A stretch of 64,000 bases of DNA from Enterobacter asburiae. GTDB taxonomy: Bacteria > Pseudomonadota > Gammaproteobacteria > Enterobacterales > Enterobacteriaceae. The position numbers and the translations under genes were made by a program. Below, in pieces: positions 43,769-53,610 of this stretch. Every line of letters starts with the position of its first letter. Position 1 is the stretch's first letter. The stretch is from positions 4,402,001 to 4,466,000 of the forward strand of contig NZ_CP102247.1 in assembly GCF_024599655.1 (NCBI RefSeq), written 5' to 3'. The notes under the pieces were generated by a model that worked only from the letters and a program-made list of their open reading frames with translations, did no database searches and was not told the origin of the DNA.

Positions 43769-44719
43769 TCAGTGAGCGATATCACCAACAACCTCAATCA
43801 CTTCGTTTAACGCCTGTTGTGGTTTTTCACTGTCTAACCAGTGAACGCCGTCCCAACCGCGCAACCAGGTGATCTGGCGCTTCGCTAACTGTCTCGTGGC
43901 GCAAACACCTCTATAAACCATTTCATCGTATGAAATCTCACCTTCAAGATACGACCACATCTGGCGGTATCCCACACAACGAATGGAAGGCATGTCCGTA
44001 TGCAAATCTCCACGGGCAAATAGCGCCCGCACTTCTGCTTCAAAATCTGAAGCTAACATCTGATGAAAACGCTGCTCAATTCGCTGATGGAGCAGTTCAC
44101 GGCTCGCCGGGGCGATGGCGAACTGATGCACCTGATACGGCAGAGCGTCTCCTGACGTTTGCGTCAGTTCCGTTAAAGTTTTACCCGAAATGAAAAAAAC
44201 TTCCAGTGCCCGGGAAAGCCTTTGCGGATCATTTGGATGGATCCGTGCTGCCGCAACCGGGTCAATCTCCGCCAGTTGCTGATGCAAAACGTCCCAACCC
44301 TGCTCTGCCGCCTGCTGCTCAATTTTCGCTCTTACTTCCGGATCCGCGGATGGCAGAGGTGACAACCCCTCCAGCAACGCCTTGAAATAGAGCATGGTTC
44401 CGCCAACCAACAGCGGTATACGTCCCGCTGCCGTTATCTCGGCCATCTCGGCTAAGGCATCCCGGCGGAAATCCGCTGCGGAGTACGCCTGAGTCGGGTC
44501 GAGAATATCCAGCAAACGGTGCGGTGCCGCACGCAACTCTTCTGCGTCAGGCTTCGCCGTGCCGATGTCCATCCCTCGGTAGATGAGGGCGGAGTCGACG
44601 CTAATCAACTCTACAGGCAAAACTTTACGCAACTCAATGGCTAGCGCCGTTTTGCCGGAGGCCGTTGGGCCCATTAAAAATATTGCCTTAGGCAGGCTCG
44701 CCTTACTTGCGTCAATCAT
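43769..44719 (-). CDS. miaA: tRNA dimethylallyltransferase MiaA
   Basis: 316 residues. P-loop GPTASGKTALAIELR, SVDSALIYRGMDIGTAKP (prenyl/tRNA site) and RCVGYRQMWSYLEGEI. It adds a dimethylallyl group to A37 of tRNAs that read U-starting codons. Its start overlaps the end of mutL by 8 bp. Confidence 0.98.
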   Translation of the reverse strand: MIDASKASLPKAIFLMGPTASGKTALAIELRKVLPVELISVDSALIYRGMDIGTAKPDAEELRAAPHRLLDILDPTQAYSAADFRRDALAEMAEITAAGRIPLLVGGTMLYFKALLEGLSPLPSADPEVRAKIEQQAAEQGWDVLHQQLAEIDPVAAARIHPNDPQRLSRALEVFFISGKTLTELTQTSGDALPYQVHQFAIAPASRELLHQRIEQRFHQMLASDFEAEVRALFARGDLHTDMPSIRCVGYRQMWSYLEGEISYDEMVYRGVCATRQLAKRQITWLRGWDGVHWLDSEKPQQALNEVIEVVGDIAH

Positions 44720-46556
44720 GTTTCAGGGCGTTCATCGCCGTTTGTAAATCAACAGGTTGTAATAACCCACCCGGCGGCGTTTTCACCAGATGCGGACAGA
44801 GGCGTTCCACCTCCGCCAGCACGCTAATGGCCTGCGCCATACTCCACGGCGCGTGTTCGCTTGCCAGATGGCGGGCGATCCACTGCGCAGTGTTGGCGGC
44901 ATCAAACGATGTTTGCTGCGCCAGGTAGCCTATCAGTTCAGGAATCAAGTTTTGTAAATTTTGTTGGCGTAAGGGTAAAGGCACTGCACGAATTGTCACA
45001 TGTTGTGGTTCGAGCACAGTTTCAATCCCCATTTGCGTCAGCTGCGGCTCGGCACGCTGCAATACCCTTGTTTCTTCAGGGGATATTTTCAAGCGAACCG
45101 GAATTAACAACGGCTGCGCGCAGGCTGCATTTTCACCTGGCGTGAGCTGCACCTGCTTGAGCCAGCGTTCGGCGACCGGCAGTGCCAGAAGCATCAATTT
45201 GCCGTCACGCTCAAGCAGTGCCATATCCGGCGCAATAATCGTCAGCACCCGGCCAAAACTCTGGCTATGGCCGTCCAGAGAAGGCTGAGCGGCCGGAATG
45301 TGCTCTTTACGCTCCACGGCAGGCGTTTCCAGCAGCTTGCGGTACAACGCGCCCTGCTGCTTCTGATAGCCTGGCTGAGCATTCGGGTAGTTCGCGCCCG
45401 TTGGACGCGGTGCGCTCCCTGCCGGGGAGTAACGCGGGGCTTCCGGTTCACGCGCGACGGCAGGCTCCGCAAAATGGTTGCGGCCTGCCGCGACACGGTT
45501 TTCTGGCAGCGGACGCGGTGCAGGGGCGTCGTTCTCCAGCGGCAGCGTTGGCTCTGCCTGCTGCTGCAACACGGTGGCCACGCCCTGATAAATAAAGTCG
45601 TGGACCAGACGCGACTGGTGGAACCGCACCTCATGCTTGGCGGGATGGACGTTCACATCCACCTGATGGGGGTCGATTTCCAGATAAAGGACGAAAGCAG
45701 GCTGCTGATCGGCCCCGAGTTTGTCTTCGCAGGCCTGGCGAATCGCGTGATTGATGAGACGGTCGCGCATCATGCGGCCGTTTACGTAGCAATACTGGAT
45801 CTCCGCAAACGCAGCGCTGCTCGCGTTGGGATCGGCAACCCAGCCGCGTAAAGCCAGATCGCCGTGCTGCCACTCAATGGCCAGCGCCTGTTCCAGAAAC
45901 GGCGTACCGCAGATCGCCCCCAAACGGCGCTCTTTCTGTCCCCCTTCTGCCACCGCGCGATACTGGCGCATCACCTTGCCGTTGTGGCTGAGGTTGATGG
46001 TGACATCGAAGCGGGCCAGCGCGATACGGCGAATGATCTCGTCGATATGGCCGAACTCGGTCTTCTCGGTACGCATAAACTTGCGTCGGGCGGGGGTGTT
46101 GTAGAACAGATCCAGGACTTCCAGCGTCGTGCCGACAGGGTGCGCCGCGGGTTTCACCGTCACATCCATATCGCGCCCTTCGGCGTAAGCCTGCCAGGCT
46201 TCCTGCTGTTCAGCGGTACGGGAGGTCAGCGTTAAGCGCGAAACCGAGCTGATACTGGCCAGCGCTTCACCGCGAAAACCGAGGCTAATAATCGCTTCCA
46301 GGTCATCCAGAGAGGCAATTTTACTGGTGGCGTGACGGGCCAGCGCCAGCGCCAGCTCGTCTTTTTTGATGCCACAGCCGTTGTCACGAATGCGGATAAG
46401 CTTCGCGCCACCGCGTTCGATATCAATATCGATGCGGGTTGCGCCCGCATCGAGGCTGTTTTCCACCAGCTCCTTCACCACCGACGCAGGGCGTTCCACC
46501 ACCTCACCGGCGGCGATTTGGTTCGCGAGCTGCGGCGGTAGAACCTGAATCGGCAT
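44712..46556 (-). CDS. mutL: DNA mismatch repair protein MutL
   Basis: 614 residues. GHKL ATPase N-terminus: VKELVENSLDAGAT, IRDNGCGI, TSKIASLDDL, LGFRGEALASI; then the DVNVHPAKHEVRF motif. A Pro/Ala-rich linker (about 335-420) leads to the dimerisation domain. It lacks the DQHA(X)2E(X)4E endonuclease motif, as expected for a species with MutH/Dam. It starts 9 bp after amiB. Confidence 0.98.
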   Translation of the reverse strand: MPIQVLPPQLANQIAAGEVVERPASVVKELVENSLDAGATRIDIDIERGGAKLIRIRDNGCGIKKDELALALARHATSKIASLDDLEAIISLGFRGEALASISSVSRLTLTSRTAEQQEAWQAYAEGRDMDVTVKPAAHPVGTTLEVLDLFYNTPARRKFMRTEKTEFGHIDEIIRRIALARFDVTINLSHNGKVMRQYRAVAEGGQKERRLGAICGTPFLEQALAIEWQHGDLALRGWVADPNASSAAFAEIQYCYVNGRMMRDRLINHAIRQACEDKLGADQQPAFVLYLEIDPHQVDVNVHPAKHEVRFHQSRLVHDFIYQGVATVLQQQAEPTLPLENDAPAPRPLPENRVAAGRNHFAEPAVAREPEAPRYSPAGSAPRPTGANYPNAQPGYQKQQGALYRKLLETPAVERKEHIPAAQPSLDGHSQSFGRVLTIIAPDMALLERDGKLMLLALPVAERWLKQVQLTPGENAACAQPLLIPVRLKISPEETRVLQRAEPQLTQMGIETVLEPQHVTIRAVPLPLRQQNLQNLIPELIGYLAQQTSFDAANTAQWIARHLASEHAPWSMAQAISVLAEVERLCPHLVKTPPGGLLQPVDLQTAMNALKHD

Positions 46557-46565
46557 GAATTCTCC

Positions 46566-47900
46566 TTAGTTGGTCGCGGTCATCTCACCCGGTAGCGCTG
46601 CACTGGCCGTCTGGGCAGCGCCGCTCTGCGGCGCGGACTGCAGCGGATGGGCATCAAAATATTTACGCAGACCGTTATAAATCGCTTCGGCAATTTGCTG
46701 CTGGTAGCTGTCGCTTCCCAACAGACGCTCTTCACCGTTGTTACTGATAAAGCCCGTCTCGACAAGGATGGACGGGATATCCGGCGAGCGCAGAACGCCG
46801 AGGCTGGCATGTTCCGGACGACGCTTATGCAGCACGCCAACGCTTTGCAGCTGGTTCAATACGTTAGTGGCGACATCATACCCGACGCGCTGAGAATGAC
46901 CGAACTGTAAATCCAGCACCGCCTGGCTGAGGTACGGATCGGACTGGCTGTTCGCCAGCACGTCGCCCGCGCCGCCTAACAGTTCAGACTGCTTCTCATG
47001 CTCTTCCAGCCAGTTGGCCATTTCGCTGTTAGCGCGACGGTTCGACAGCACCCAAACCGAGGCGCCGGTGGCGCTACGATTCGGTGCGGCGTCCGCATGA
47101 ATGGAGACCAGGAAGTTCGCGTTTTGCTTACGCGCCACATCCGAGCGTCCCATGACGGAGATAAAGTAGTCCCCGTCGCGGGTCAACACGCCTTTAAACA
47201 TAGGGTCGTCATTGAGTAGCGAACGCAGCTTACGCGCGATAGCGATGGTCACGTTTTTTTCTCGCGTGCCGCCAGGGCCAATCGCCCCCGGATCTTCCCC
47301 GCCGTGGCCCGCATCAATGGCGATAATCACTTTGTCACCGCTGACCGTCGCGCGTCGCGCGCTGGCCGCCGGACGCGTCACCGTATTGCTGCTGGTTGCC
47401 GCAGTAATGCGGTCGTTCTGCGATTTAAACGGATTACGCGCAGGTTCAGAAGGACGCGGCGTATATACCGGTTCTTCCACGCGCTTCGCTACGACCGGCG
47501 GCGGTGGAGGCGGTGCGTCGGCATTGATGGTAAAGACCACCGTATAGTTCGCCCCGTTTTGCTGCTTCACCGCCTTCGTTTTACCCTTTTCGGTCAGATC
47601 GACCACCAGGCGTAACGACTGGCTATCCTGCGGCGTTCCCGAACGGATACTTTTCACCAGGTTGTTACCGCTGAACCGCAGCGGTAGCCCCTGGATCACG
47701 CCAGTCTGCTTGATATCCAGCGCCACGCTGTGGCTGTCTGGCTGTGAAAACGCATATTCAGGATCGCCCATAAAGCTGAACGTGATCCGGGCCTGGCTTT
47801 CGCCGTTTGATACCTGAATATCTGAGAGGTTTGCCGCCCCGGCCTGCGCGCACAGCAGCACGGTGGCAGCCAACAACCAACCTTTAACGCGATTTATCAT
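46566..47900 (-). CDS. amiB: N-acetylmuramoyl-L-alanine amidase AmiB
   Basis: 444 residues from ATG at 47900. Signal peptide (MINRVKGWLLAATVLLCAQAGAA), an AMIN domain for septal targeting (LSDIQVSNGESQARITFSF), a Pro-rich linker (DAPPPPPPVVAKR), and a zinc Amidase_3 domain with DAGHGGEDPGAIGPGG, SIHADAAPN and the catalytic LVETGFISN. It splits septal peptidoglycan and is activated by EnvC. A farther upstream start (47981) overlaps tsaE and lacks a signal peptide. Gap to tsaE is 16 bp. Confidence 0.97.
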   Translation of the reverse strand: MINRVKGWLLAATVLLCAQAGAANLSDIQVSNGESQARITFSFMGDPEYAFSQPDSHSVALDIKQTGVIQGLPLRFSGNNLVKSIRSGTPQDSQSLRLVVDLTEKGKTKAVKQQNGANYTVVFTINADAPPPPPPVVAKRVEEPVYTPRPSEPARNPFKSQNDRITAATSSNTVTRPAASARRATVSGDKVIIAIDAGHGGEDPGAIGPGGTREKNVTIAIARKLRSLLNDDPMFKGVLTRDGDYFISVMGRSDVARKQNANFLVSIHADAAPNRSATGASVWVLSNRRANSEMANWLEEHEKQSELLGGAGDVLANSQSDPYLSQAVLDLQFGHSQRVGYDVATNVLNQLQSVGVLHKRRPEHASLGVLRSPDIPSILVETGFISNNGEERLLGSDSYQQQIAEAIYNGLRKYFDAHPLQSAPQSGAAQTASAALPGEMTATN

Positions 47901-47916
47901 CCCGTCATCCCTACGC

Positions 47917-48378
47917 TTAACCGGCCAGTCGCGCCAGTAAGGAACTGCCTGATGAGGAAACAGCACTGATGCGTGCCTCACGCCCTTGTGCCTGGTAATC
48001 TAAGTGAATTTCGACATCCGGGTCAGGCAGCACACCCGCACCTTGTTGCGGCCACTCCACCAGGCAAATGGCGTCGTTGGCAAAATAATCACGGATCCCC
48101 ATAAATTCCAGCTCCTCAGGATCCGCAAGGCGGTATAAATCGAAGTGGTACACCATGAGATTTTCAAGGGTGTACGGTTCGACCAGCGTGTAGGTTGGGC
48201 TTTTCACATTCCCGTTATGCCCTAACGCCTGCAAAAAACCCCGGCTGAAGGTGGTTTTACCCGCACCTAAATCACCATACAGATAAATGACGGTTGCCCC
48301 CTGACAGGCCTGCGCCACGCGCTTGCCGAGTTCTAAAGTGGCTTGTTCATCAGGTAAAGGAATCGCTCGATTAGTCAT
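47917..48378 (-). CDS. tsaE: tRNA threonylcarbamoyladenosine biosynthesis ATPase TsaE
   Basis: 153 residues. P-loop LYGDLGAGKTTFSRGFLQ, KSPTYTLVEPY and HFDLYRLADPEELEFMGIRDY. TsaE works with TsaB and TsaD to form t6A37 in ANN-reading tRNAs and is essential in E. coli. Its start overlaps nnr by 8 bp. Confidence 0.98.
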   Translation of the reverse strand: MTNRAIPLPDEQATLELGKRVAQACQGATVIYLYGDLGAGKTTFSRGFLQALGHNGNVKSPTYTLVEPYTLENLMVYHFDLYRLADPEELEFMGIRDYFANDAICLVEWPQQGAGVLPDPDVEIHLDYQAQGREARISAVSSSGSSLLARLAG

Positions 48379-49894
48379 TTTCTACGTCAATCACATCCGG
48401 GTTAACAACACGCCGCAGCGTGCAAAAAAGATCGGTGGCCAGCATACCGCGTGTACCGTAACGCGCGGCGAGTTTATCCGCCGCGACACCGTGGGCCACG
48501 CAGCCCGCACAGGCTGCATCATAAAGGGGAAGTTTCTGTCCAAGCAATGCGCCAATGATGCCGGAAAGCACATCGCCCATGCCGCCGCTTGCCATGCCCG
48601 CATTTCCGGCATCAATAATGCCCTGTGCCTCATCGCTGGCGACAACGGTTCCTGCCCCTTTCAAAACAGCAACACCTCCGTAACGTTTTACCAGACGCTG
48701 AGCAGAAAGTAAGCGATCGCTTTCAATTTCTGCCACGCTGCAGTTAAGCAGCCGCGCGGCTTCGCCGGGGTGTGGCGTCAGAATGCGATTGTGACGCTTA
48801 TCCGGATTGATTGCCAGAAGGTTCAGCGCGTCGGCATCCCACAGCATCGGTTTACGAAAATTCTCGACCTTTTGCAGGGCCTGTTTACCCCATGCCTGCT
48901 GCCCAAGACCCGGGCCAATCACCACTACATCCGCCCATTCAAGGCTCTCTTCAAGCGCCTGGGGCGTAAGCTCGTGCACCATCAGCTCCGGTCGGGCTGT
49001 AACGATCGGCGCAATATTCTCGATGCGAGTGAGTACTCGCACTAATCCGGCACCGCTGCGCAGCGCCGCTTCGCCGGTCATGCGAATCGCACCTGCCGTA
49101 CCGTGGTCGCCGCCAATAATCACCAGCCTGCCGTGATCGCCCTTATGGGACGTCGGACGGCGCGGCGGGAGCCACGCCGCAAGCTGAGACGCATCAAAAC
49201 GCGCGATGCGCATTTCCTGCCCGGCCAGCCAGCTCTCCAGCCCCAGCGCATTGTGGTGCAGCACGCCAACGACGTCTCGCGCTTTACCGGTCAGTAACCC
49301 TGGCTTGAGGGCGATGAAGGTCACAGTATGGGCAGCCTGAATGACCGCTCCCGGCGTCGCGCCGGTTTGTGCAATCAGGCCAGAGGGAATATCCAGGGCG
49401 ACTACCGGCGCGGAATGTCTGTTAGCGTGTTCAATAAGCGCGGCAATGTTCTCACGAGGCGCACTGCGTAGCCCGGTACCCAGCAGACCATCCACAATCA
49501 GATCCACCTCTTCCGGCCAGACGATATTAGGCGCATGAATCACACCGCCCGCGTTAAGCCACGCCTCCCGCGCCGCATCGGCCTCTTCCGGCAGAGGTTT
49601 ATCGCTCTCCAGGGCCAGCAACGTCACGCGGATACCTGCCGCAACCGCCAAACGGGCGACGACGTAGCCGTCGCCGCCGTTATTGCCGTGACCGCACAGA
49701 ATCAGCCAGTGGGCGGCCTGCGGGTAGGCGCTCTGGGCAACGTTAAACGCCGCCTCACCCGCGCGCAGCATCAGTTCATAAAGGGTAATCCCGAGGCTGT
49801 CTGCGGCCTCTTTTTCGGCGCGACGGAGGTCATCCGCATGCCAGATGGAATGTGGTATACTTGCGGGGTTTTTCTTCACCGTATGGTCCGTCAT
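48371..49894 (-). CDS. nnr: Bifunctional NAD(P)HX epimerase/dehydratase Nnr (YjeF)
   Basis: 507 residues from ATG at 49894. N-terminal epimerase (CGHGNNGGDGYVVARLA, VDLIVDGLLGTGL, ALDIPSGL) and C-terminal ATP/ADP-dependent dehydratase (HKGDHGRLVIIGGDHGTAGA, LTPHPGEAARLL, NAGMASGGMGDVLSGIIGALL). It repairs hydrated NADH/NADPH. The stretch upstream to 50029 overlaps queG and is not coding. Its start codon shares the CATG at 49892-49895 with the divergent queG start. Confidence 0.97.
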   Translation of the reverse strand: MTDHTVKKNPASIPHSIWHADDLRRAEKEAADSLGITLYELMLRAGEAAFNVAQSAYPQAAHWLILCGHGNNGGDGYVVARLAVAAGIRVTLLALESDKPLPEEADAAREAWLNAGGVIHAPNIVWPEEVDLIVDGLLGTGLRSAPRENIAALIEHANRHSAPVVALDIPSGLIAQTGATPGAVIQAAHTVTFIALKPGLLTGKARDVVGVLHHNALGLESWLAGQEMRIARFDASQLAAWLPPRRPTSHKGDHGRLVIIGGDHGTAGAIRMTGEAALRSGAGLVRVLTRIENIAPIVTARPELMVHELTPQALEESLEWADVVVIGPGLGQQAWGKQALQKVENFRKPMLWDADALNLLAINPDKRHNRILTPHPGEAARLLNCSVAEIESDRLLSAQRLVKRYGGVAVLKGAGTVVASDEAQGIIDAGNAGMASGGMGDVLSGIIGALLGQKLPLYDAACAGCVAHGVAADKLAARYGTRGMLATDLFCTLRRVVNPDVIDVEND

Positions 49895-51032
49895 GTCACA
49901 GCCCCTCGATCTCAATGAATTAGCGCAAAAAATAAAACAGTGGGGTGCTGAGCTTGGCTTCCAGAAGGTGGGCATTACCGATACCGGCCTTTCCGCCAGC
50001 GAGCCGAAACTGCAGGCCTGGCTGGACAAACAATACCACGGCGAAATGGAATGGATGGCGCGTCATGGCATGATGCGCGCGCGTCCTCACGAGCTTTTGC
50101 CGGGCACATTACGCGTCATCAGCGTGCGCATGAACTACCTGCCCGCCAACGCGGCCTTTGCGCGCACGCTAAAAAATCCCTCTTTGGGTTACGTCAGCCG
50201 GTACGCCCTGGGACGTGATTATCATAAGCTTTTGCGTAACCGTTTAAAAAAACTCGGGGAAACTATTCAGCAGCACTGTGTTTCGCTGAATTTTAGACCC
50301 TTTGTCGATTCTGCGCCTATTCTTGAGCGCCCAATCGCCGAAAAAGCCGGGCTTGGCTGGACAGGTAAGCACTCACTTATCCTTAGCCGCGACGCCGGAT
50401 CGTTCTTCTTCCTGGGTGAACTGCTGATTGATTTACCGCTGCCGGTAGACGGCCCGGTAGAGGAAGGCTGCGGGCGCTGCGTGGCCTGCATGACCATCTG
50501 TCCGACGGGTGCCATCGTAGAGCCTTACACCGTTGATGCGCGCCGCTGCATCTCCTACCTCACTATCGAACTGGAAGGGGCCATTCCCGAAGAATTTCGA
50601 CCGCTTATCGGAAACCGGATCTACGGCTGTGACGATTGCCAGCTGATCTGCCCGTGGAACCGCTATTCGCAGCTCACGGACGAAGAGGATTTCAGCCCGC
50701 GTAAGGCGCTGCATGCGCCGCAGCTCATTGAACTGTTCGCCTGGACCGAAGCCTGGTTCCTGAAAGTGACGGAAGGTTCGGCCATTCGCCGCATCGGTCA
50801 TCTGCGCTGGCTGCGTAATGTTGCCGTTGCGCTGGGTAATGCCCCGTGGGATGAAGCGAACGTGCGGGCGCTTGAAAGCCGTAGAGGTGAGCACCCACTT
50901 CTTGATGAACACATAGAATGGGCGATTGCGCAGCAAATTGAGAAGCGTAATGCCTGTGCGATCGAGGTGCAGCTACCGAAGAAACAGCGTCTGGTGAGAG
51001 TGATTGAAAAAGGGCTTACACGGGATGCCTGA
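49893..51032 (+). CDS. queG: Epoxyqueuosine reductase QueG
   Basis: 379 residues from ATG at 49893, the E. coli length. A cobalamin-binding N-terminal part and two [4Fe-4S] clusters: CGRCVACMTICPTGA and CDDCQLICPWN with the preceding cysteine in RRCISYL. HEAT-like repeats at the C-terminus (IRRIGHLRWLRNVAVALGN) bind tRNA. It makes queuosine, the last step in the anticodon of GUN tRNAs. Divergent from nnr with start codons overlapping by 2 bp. Confidence 0.98.
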   Translation: MSQPLDLNELAQKIKQWGAELGFQKVGITDTGLSASEPKLQAWLDKQYHGEMEWMARHGMMRARPHELLPGTLRVISVRMNYLPANAAFARTLKNPSLGYVSRYALGRDYHKLLRNRLKKLGETIQQHCVSLNFRPFVDSAPILERPIAEKAGLGWTGKHSLILSRDAGSFFFLGELLIDLPLPVDGPVEEGCGRCVACMTICPTGAIVEPYTVDARRCISYLTIELEGAIPEEFRPLIGNRIYGCDDCQLICPWNRYSQLTDEEDFSPRKALHAPQLIELFAWTEAWFLKVTEGSAIRRIGHLRWLRNVAVALGNAPWDEANVRALESRRGEHPLLDEHIEWAIAQQIEKRNACAIEVQLPKKQRLVRVIEKGLTRDA

Positions 51033-51302
51033 TCTATTCACAGCCTGTGAATAAAATTACAAACTCAAGCACCATCTGGGCTGGAGAAGAGGTCAAGTGA
51101 TCTCGCTAACATTTTGAAATGAAAATTTATCCATTAAATACAGTGCGTTAAATGGATACTATTCACCCTGCTAAGTTTTAACCCTGTTCAGGGTAAGCGC
51201 GGTTTCTGTGGATAACTCTGTTCACAAGAGTATTTCAGAGACAACAGAAAACGTCCCCAACGAGTTTCTTCGCTGTGGATACTTTAGAGATTAAGAAGAA
51301 TT
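51033..51302. other. datA-like DnaA-box cluster between queG and glyY
   Basis: This 270-bp gene-free stretch holds a perfect DnaA box (TTATCCACA, minus strand, 51215-51207), TTATTCACA (51054-51046, 8/9), GTATCCACA (51282-51274, 8/9) and weaker TTATCCATT (51127-51135). An IHF-like site with one mismatch lies at 51107-51119. In E. coli the DnaA-titrating locus datA lies beside glyVXY, and the same position here supports the call. It is shorter than E. coli datA. Inverted repeats TATCCATT/AATGGATA (51128-51158) are also present. Confidence 0.6.
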
Positions 51303-51378
<76 letters not shown>

Positions 51379-51414
51379 TTGGGTGGTCCGTGCTTTAGAA
51401 GCACTTTCAAATTT

Positions 51415-51490
<76 letters not shown>

Positions 51491-51535
51491 TTGGGTGTTC
51501 TGGTGCTGGGCGTATCCGGAGATACTTTCAAATTT

Positions 51536-51611
<76 letters not shown>

Positions 51612-51671
51612 AAATCTGCACTGCTTTTGTTGCTGTCGTAACGTGTAATTCTCTGTCGTTACGGGAGGCGC

Positions 51672-51699
51672 ATTATACGAGAAATCCTTTTAGCTGCAA
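51672..51699 (-). promoter_or_regulatory. Sigma-70 promoter of the glyVXY operon
   Basis: On the minus strand TTGCAG (51699-51694), 16-bp spacer, TATAAT (51677-51672), then the GC-rich discriminator GCGCCTCCC typical of stringently controlled tRNA promoters. Confidence 0.85.
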
Positions 51700-51771
51700 C
51701 CCCCCTTAAAGCGATTTTTTCGAAATTAAGTTCAAATGCTTATTAAATCGGCAAGCTGAACAATTTAACGA

Positions 51772-51799
51772 CAAAAACCCGGCCACGCAAGGCGCCGGA
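51772..51799 (-). terminator. Rho-independent terminator of orn
   Basis: On the minus strand CCGGC-GCCTTGCGTG-GCCGG followed by GTTTTTGT, about 10 bp after the orn stop. Confidence 0.75.
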
Positions 51800-51807
51800 T
51801 CGCAAAA

Positions 51808-52353
51808 TCACAGCTTAATAAAGTTTTCGCGGTAGTAGGAAAGCTCCGCCACGGACTCACGGATATCGTCCATCGCCTGGTGGGTCCCCTGCTTTTTAAA
51901 GCCGTCGAGGATTTCAGGCTTCCAGCGACGCGCCAGCTCTTTCAGGGTGCTGACATCCAGATAGCGGTAGTGGAAGTAAGACTCCAGCTCCGGCATGTAC
52001 TTAAACAGGAAGCGGCGATCCTGGCCGATGCTATTCCCACAGATTGGCGATTTGCCTGCCGGAACCCACTGTTTCAGGAACTCAAGCGTTGCCAGCTCCG
52101 CCTCACGGTCGCCAAACGTGCTCGCCTTCACGCGCTCCACCAGGCCACTGCCGGTGTGGGTGCGCACGTTCCAGTCATCCATCAAAGCCAGCTGATCGTC
52201 GGACTGATGCACCGCAATCGTTGGCCCTTCAGCCAGGATATTCAGGTTAGCGTCCGTCACCAGAGTTGCAATTTCAATGATGCGATCGCGCTCGGGATCC
52301 AGCCCGGTCATTTCGAGATCGATCCAAATCAGGTTGTTTTCATCCGCGCTCAT
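51808..52353 (-). CDS. orn: Oligoribonuclease
   Basis: 181 residues from ATG at 52353, the E. coli start. DEDDh exonuclease: IWIDLEMTGLDPE (Exo I), NWNVRTHT-type central segment, CGNSIGQDRRFL (Exo II) and HQAMDDIRESV (Exo III, with the His-Asp pair). It degrades 2-5-nt RNA to mononucleotides and is essential in E. coli. It is divergent from rsgA. Confidence 0.98.
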   Translation of the reverse strand: MSADENNLIWIDLEMTGLDPERDRIIEIATLVTDANLNILAEGPTIAVHQSDDQLALMDDWNVRTHTGSGLVERVKASTFGDREAELATLEFLKQWVPAGKSPICGNSIGQDRRFLFKYMPELESYFHYRYLDVSTLKELARRWKPEILDGFKKQGTHQAMDDIRESVAELSYYRENFIKL

Positions 52354-52460
52354 GTTATTTTCCACCCTTCTCGCATAACCGGCAGTAGCAGGTTAACTAG
52401 TATTAATTAGAGTGTATCATAGAGGTTTTGCCCCTTACGGGCGACCAGGAGCCAGCGCGA

Positions 52461-53513
52461 TTGAGTAAAAATAAACTCTCCAAAGGGCAGCAGCGCCGCG
52501 TAAACGCCAACCACCAGCGCCGTCTTAAAACCACTTCGGAGAAGCCGGATTATGACGACAACCTGTTTGGTGAAGCGACAGAAGGCGTAGTCATTAGCCG
52601 TTTCGGTATGCATGCCGATGTCGAATCCGCCGACGGTGATATTCACCGTTGCAATATCCGTCGCACCATCCGTTCACTGGTTACCGGCGATCGCGTGGTC
52701 TGGCGTCCGGGTAAAGAGGCCGCTGAAGGGGTCACGGTTAAGGGCATCGTTGAAGCCGTGCATGAACGCACGTCGGTGCTCACCCGACCGGATTTTTACG
52801 ATGGCGTAAAACCGATTGCCGCCAACATTAACCAGATCGTCATTGTTTCGGCGATTTTACCTGAGCTTTCGCTCAACATTATCGACCGATACCTTGTCGC
52901 CTGCGAAACGCTGCAGGTTGAACCGATCATCGTGTTGAATAAAATCGATCTGCTGGATGACGACGGTATGGCCTTCGTGAATGAGCAGATGGATATCTAC
53001 CGTAAGATCGGTTATCGCGTACTGATGGTCTCCAGCCACACCAAAGATGGCCTTAAGCCGTTAGAAGAGGCGCTGACTGACCGTATCAGCATCTTTGCGG
53101 GCCAGTCCGGCGTGGGTAAATCGAGCCTGCTGAACAACCTGCTTGGCCTCCAGCAAGAGATCCTGACTAACGATGTGTCCAACGTCTCGGGTCTGGGCCA
53201 GCACACCACCACCGCCTCGCGTCTGTATCATTTCCCGCACGGCGGCGACGTGATTGACTCCCCAGGGGTGCGTGAGTTCGGTTTGTGGCACCTTGAGCCG
53301 GAACAAATCTTTAACGGATTTGTCGAATTCCATGATTATTTAGGCGCTTGTAAATACCGCGACTGTAAACACGATAACGACCCAGGCTGCGCTATCCGTG
53401 AAGCGGTTGAGAAAGGCGAGATCGCGGAAACCCGCTTCGAGAATTACCACCGTATTCTTGAGAGCATGGAAGACGTAAAAACGCGTAAAAACTTTTCTGA
53501 TTCTGATAACTGA
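52461..53513 (+). CDS. rsgA: Ribosome small-subunit maturation GTPase RsgA
   Basis: 350 residues from TTG at 52461 (GGAG 9 nt upstream), exactly the E. coli length. OB-fold, then a circularly permuted GTPase: NKID (G4) comes before GQSGVGKSS (G1) and DSPGVREFG (G3). Zinc-binding C-terminal CKYRDCKHDNDPGC. It checks late 30S maturation at the decoding centre. The non-AUG start is conserved. Confidence 0.97.
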   Translation: MSKNKLSKGQQRRVNANHQRRLKTTSEKPDYDDNLFGEATEGVVISRFGMHADVESADGDIHRCNIRRTIRSLVTGDRVVWRPGKEAAEGVTVKGIVEAVHERTSVLTRPDFYDGVKPIAANINQIVIVSAILPELSLNIIDRYLVACETLQVEPIIVLNKIDLLDDDGMAFVNEQMDIYRKIGYRVLMVSSHTKDGLKPLEEALTDRISIFAGQSGVGKSSLLNNLLGLQQEILTNDVSNVSGLGQHTTTASRLYHFPHGGDVIDSPGVREFGLWHLEPEQIFNGFVEFHDYLGACKYRDCKHDNDPGCAIREAVEKGEIAETRFENYHRILESMEDVKTRKNFSDSDN

Positions 53514-53610
53514 CAACTAAGCTAAGCATCGCTAAAATCGTCCCCTTTTTTCAGGTTCCGGCGGCTTAACGCCGGATCAGGAACGACAAAACAATGGCCT
53601 GGAGGCTACC

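Noticed and set aside
44712..46556. MutL lacking an endonuclease motif as a sign of damage
   Set aside because: Absence of DQHA(X)2E(X)4E is normal in Dam/MutH species.
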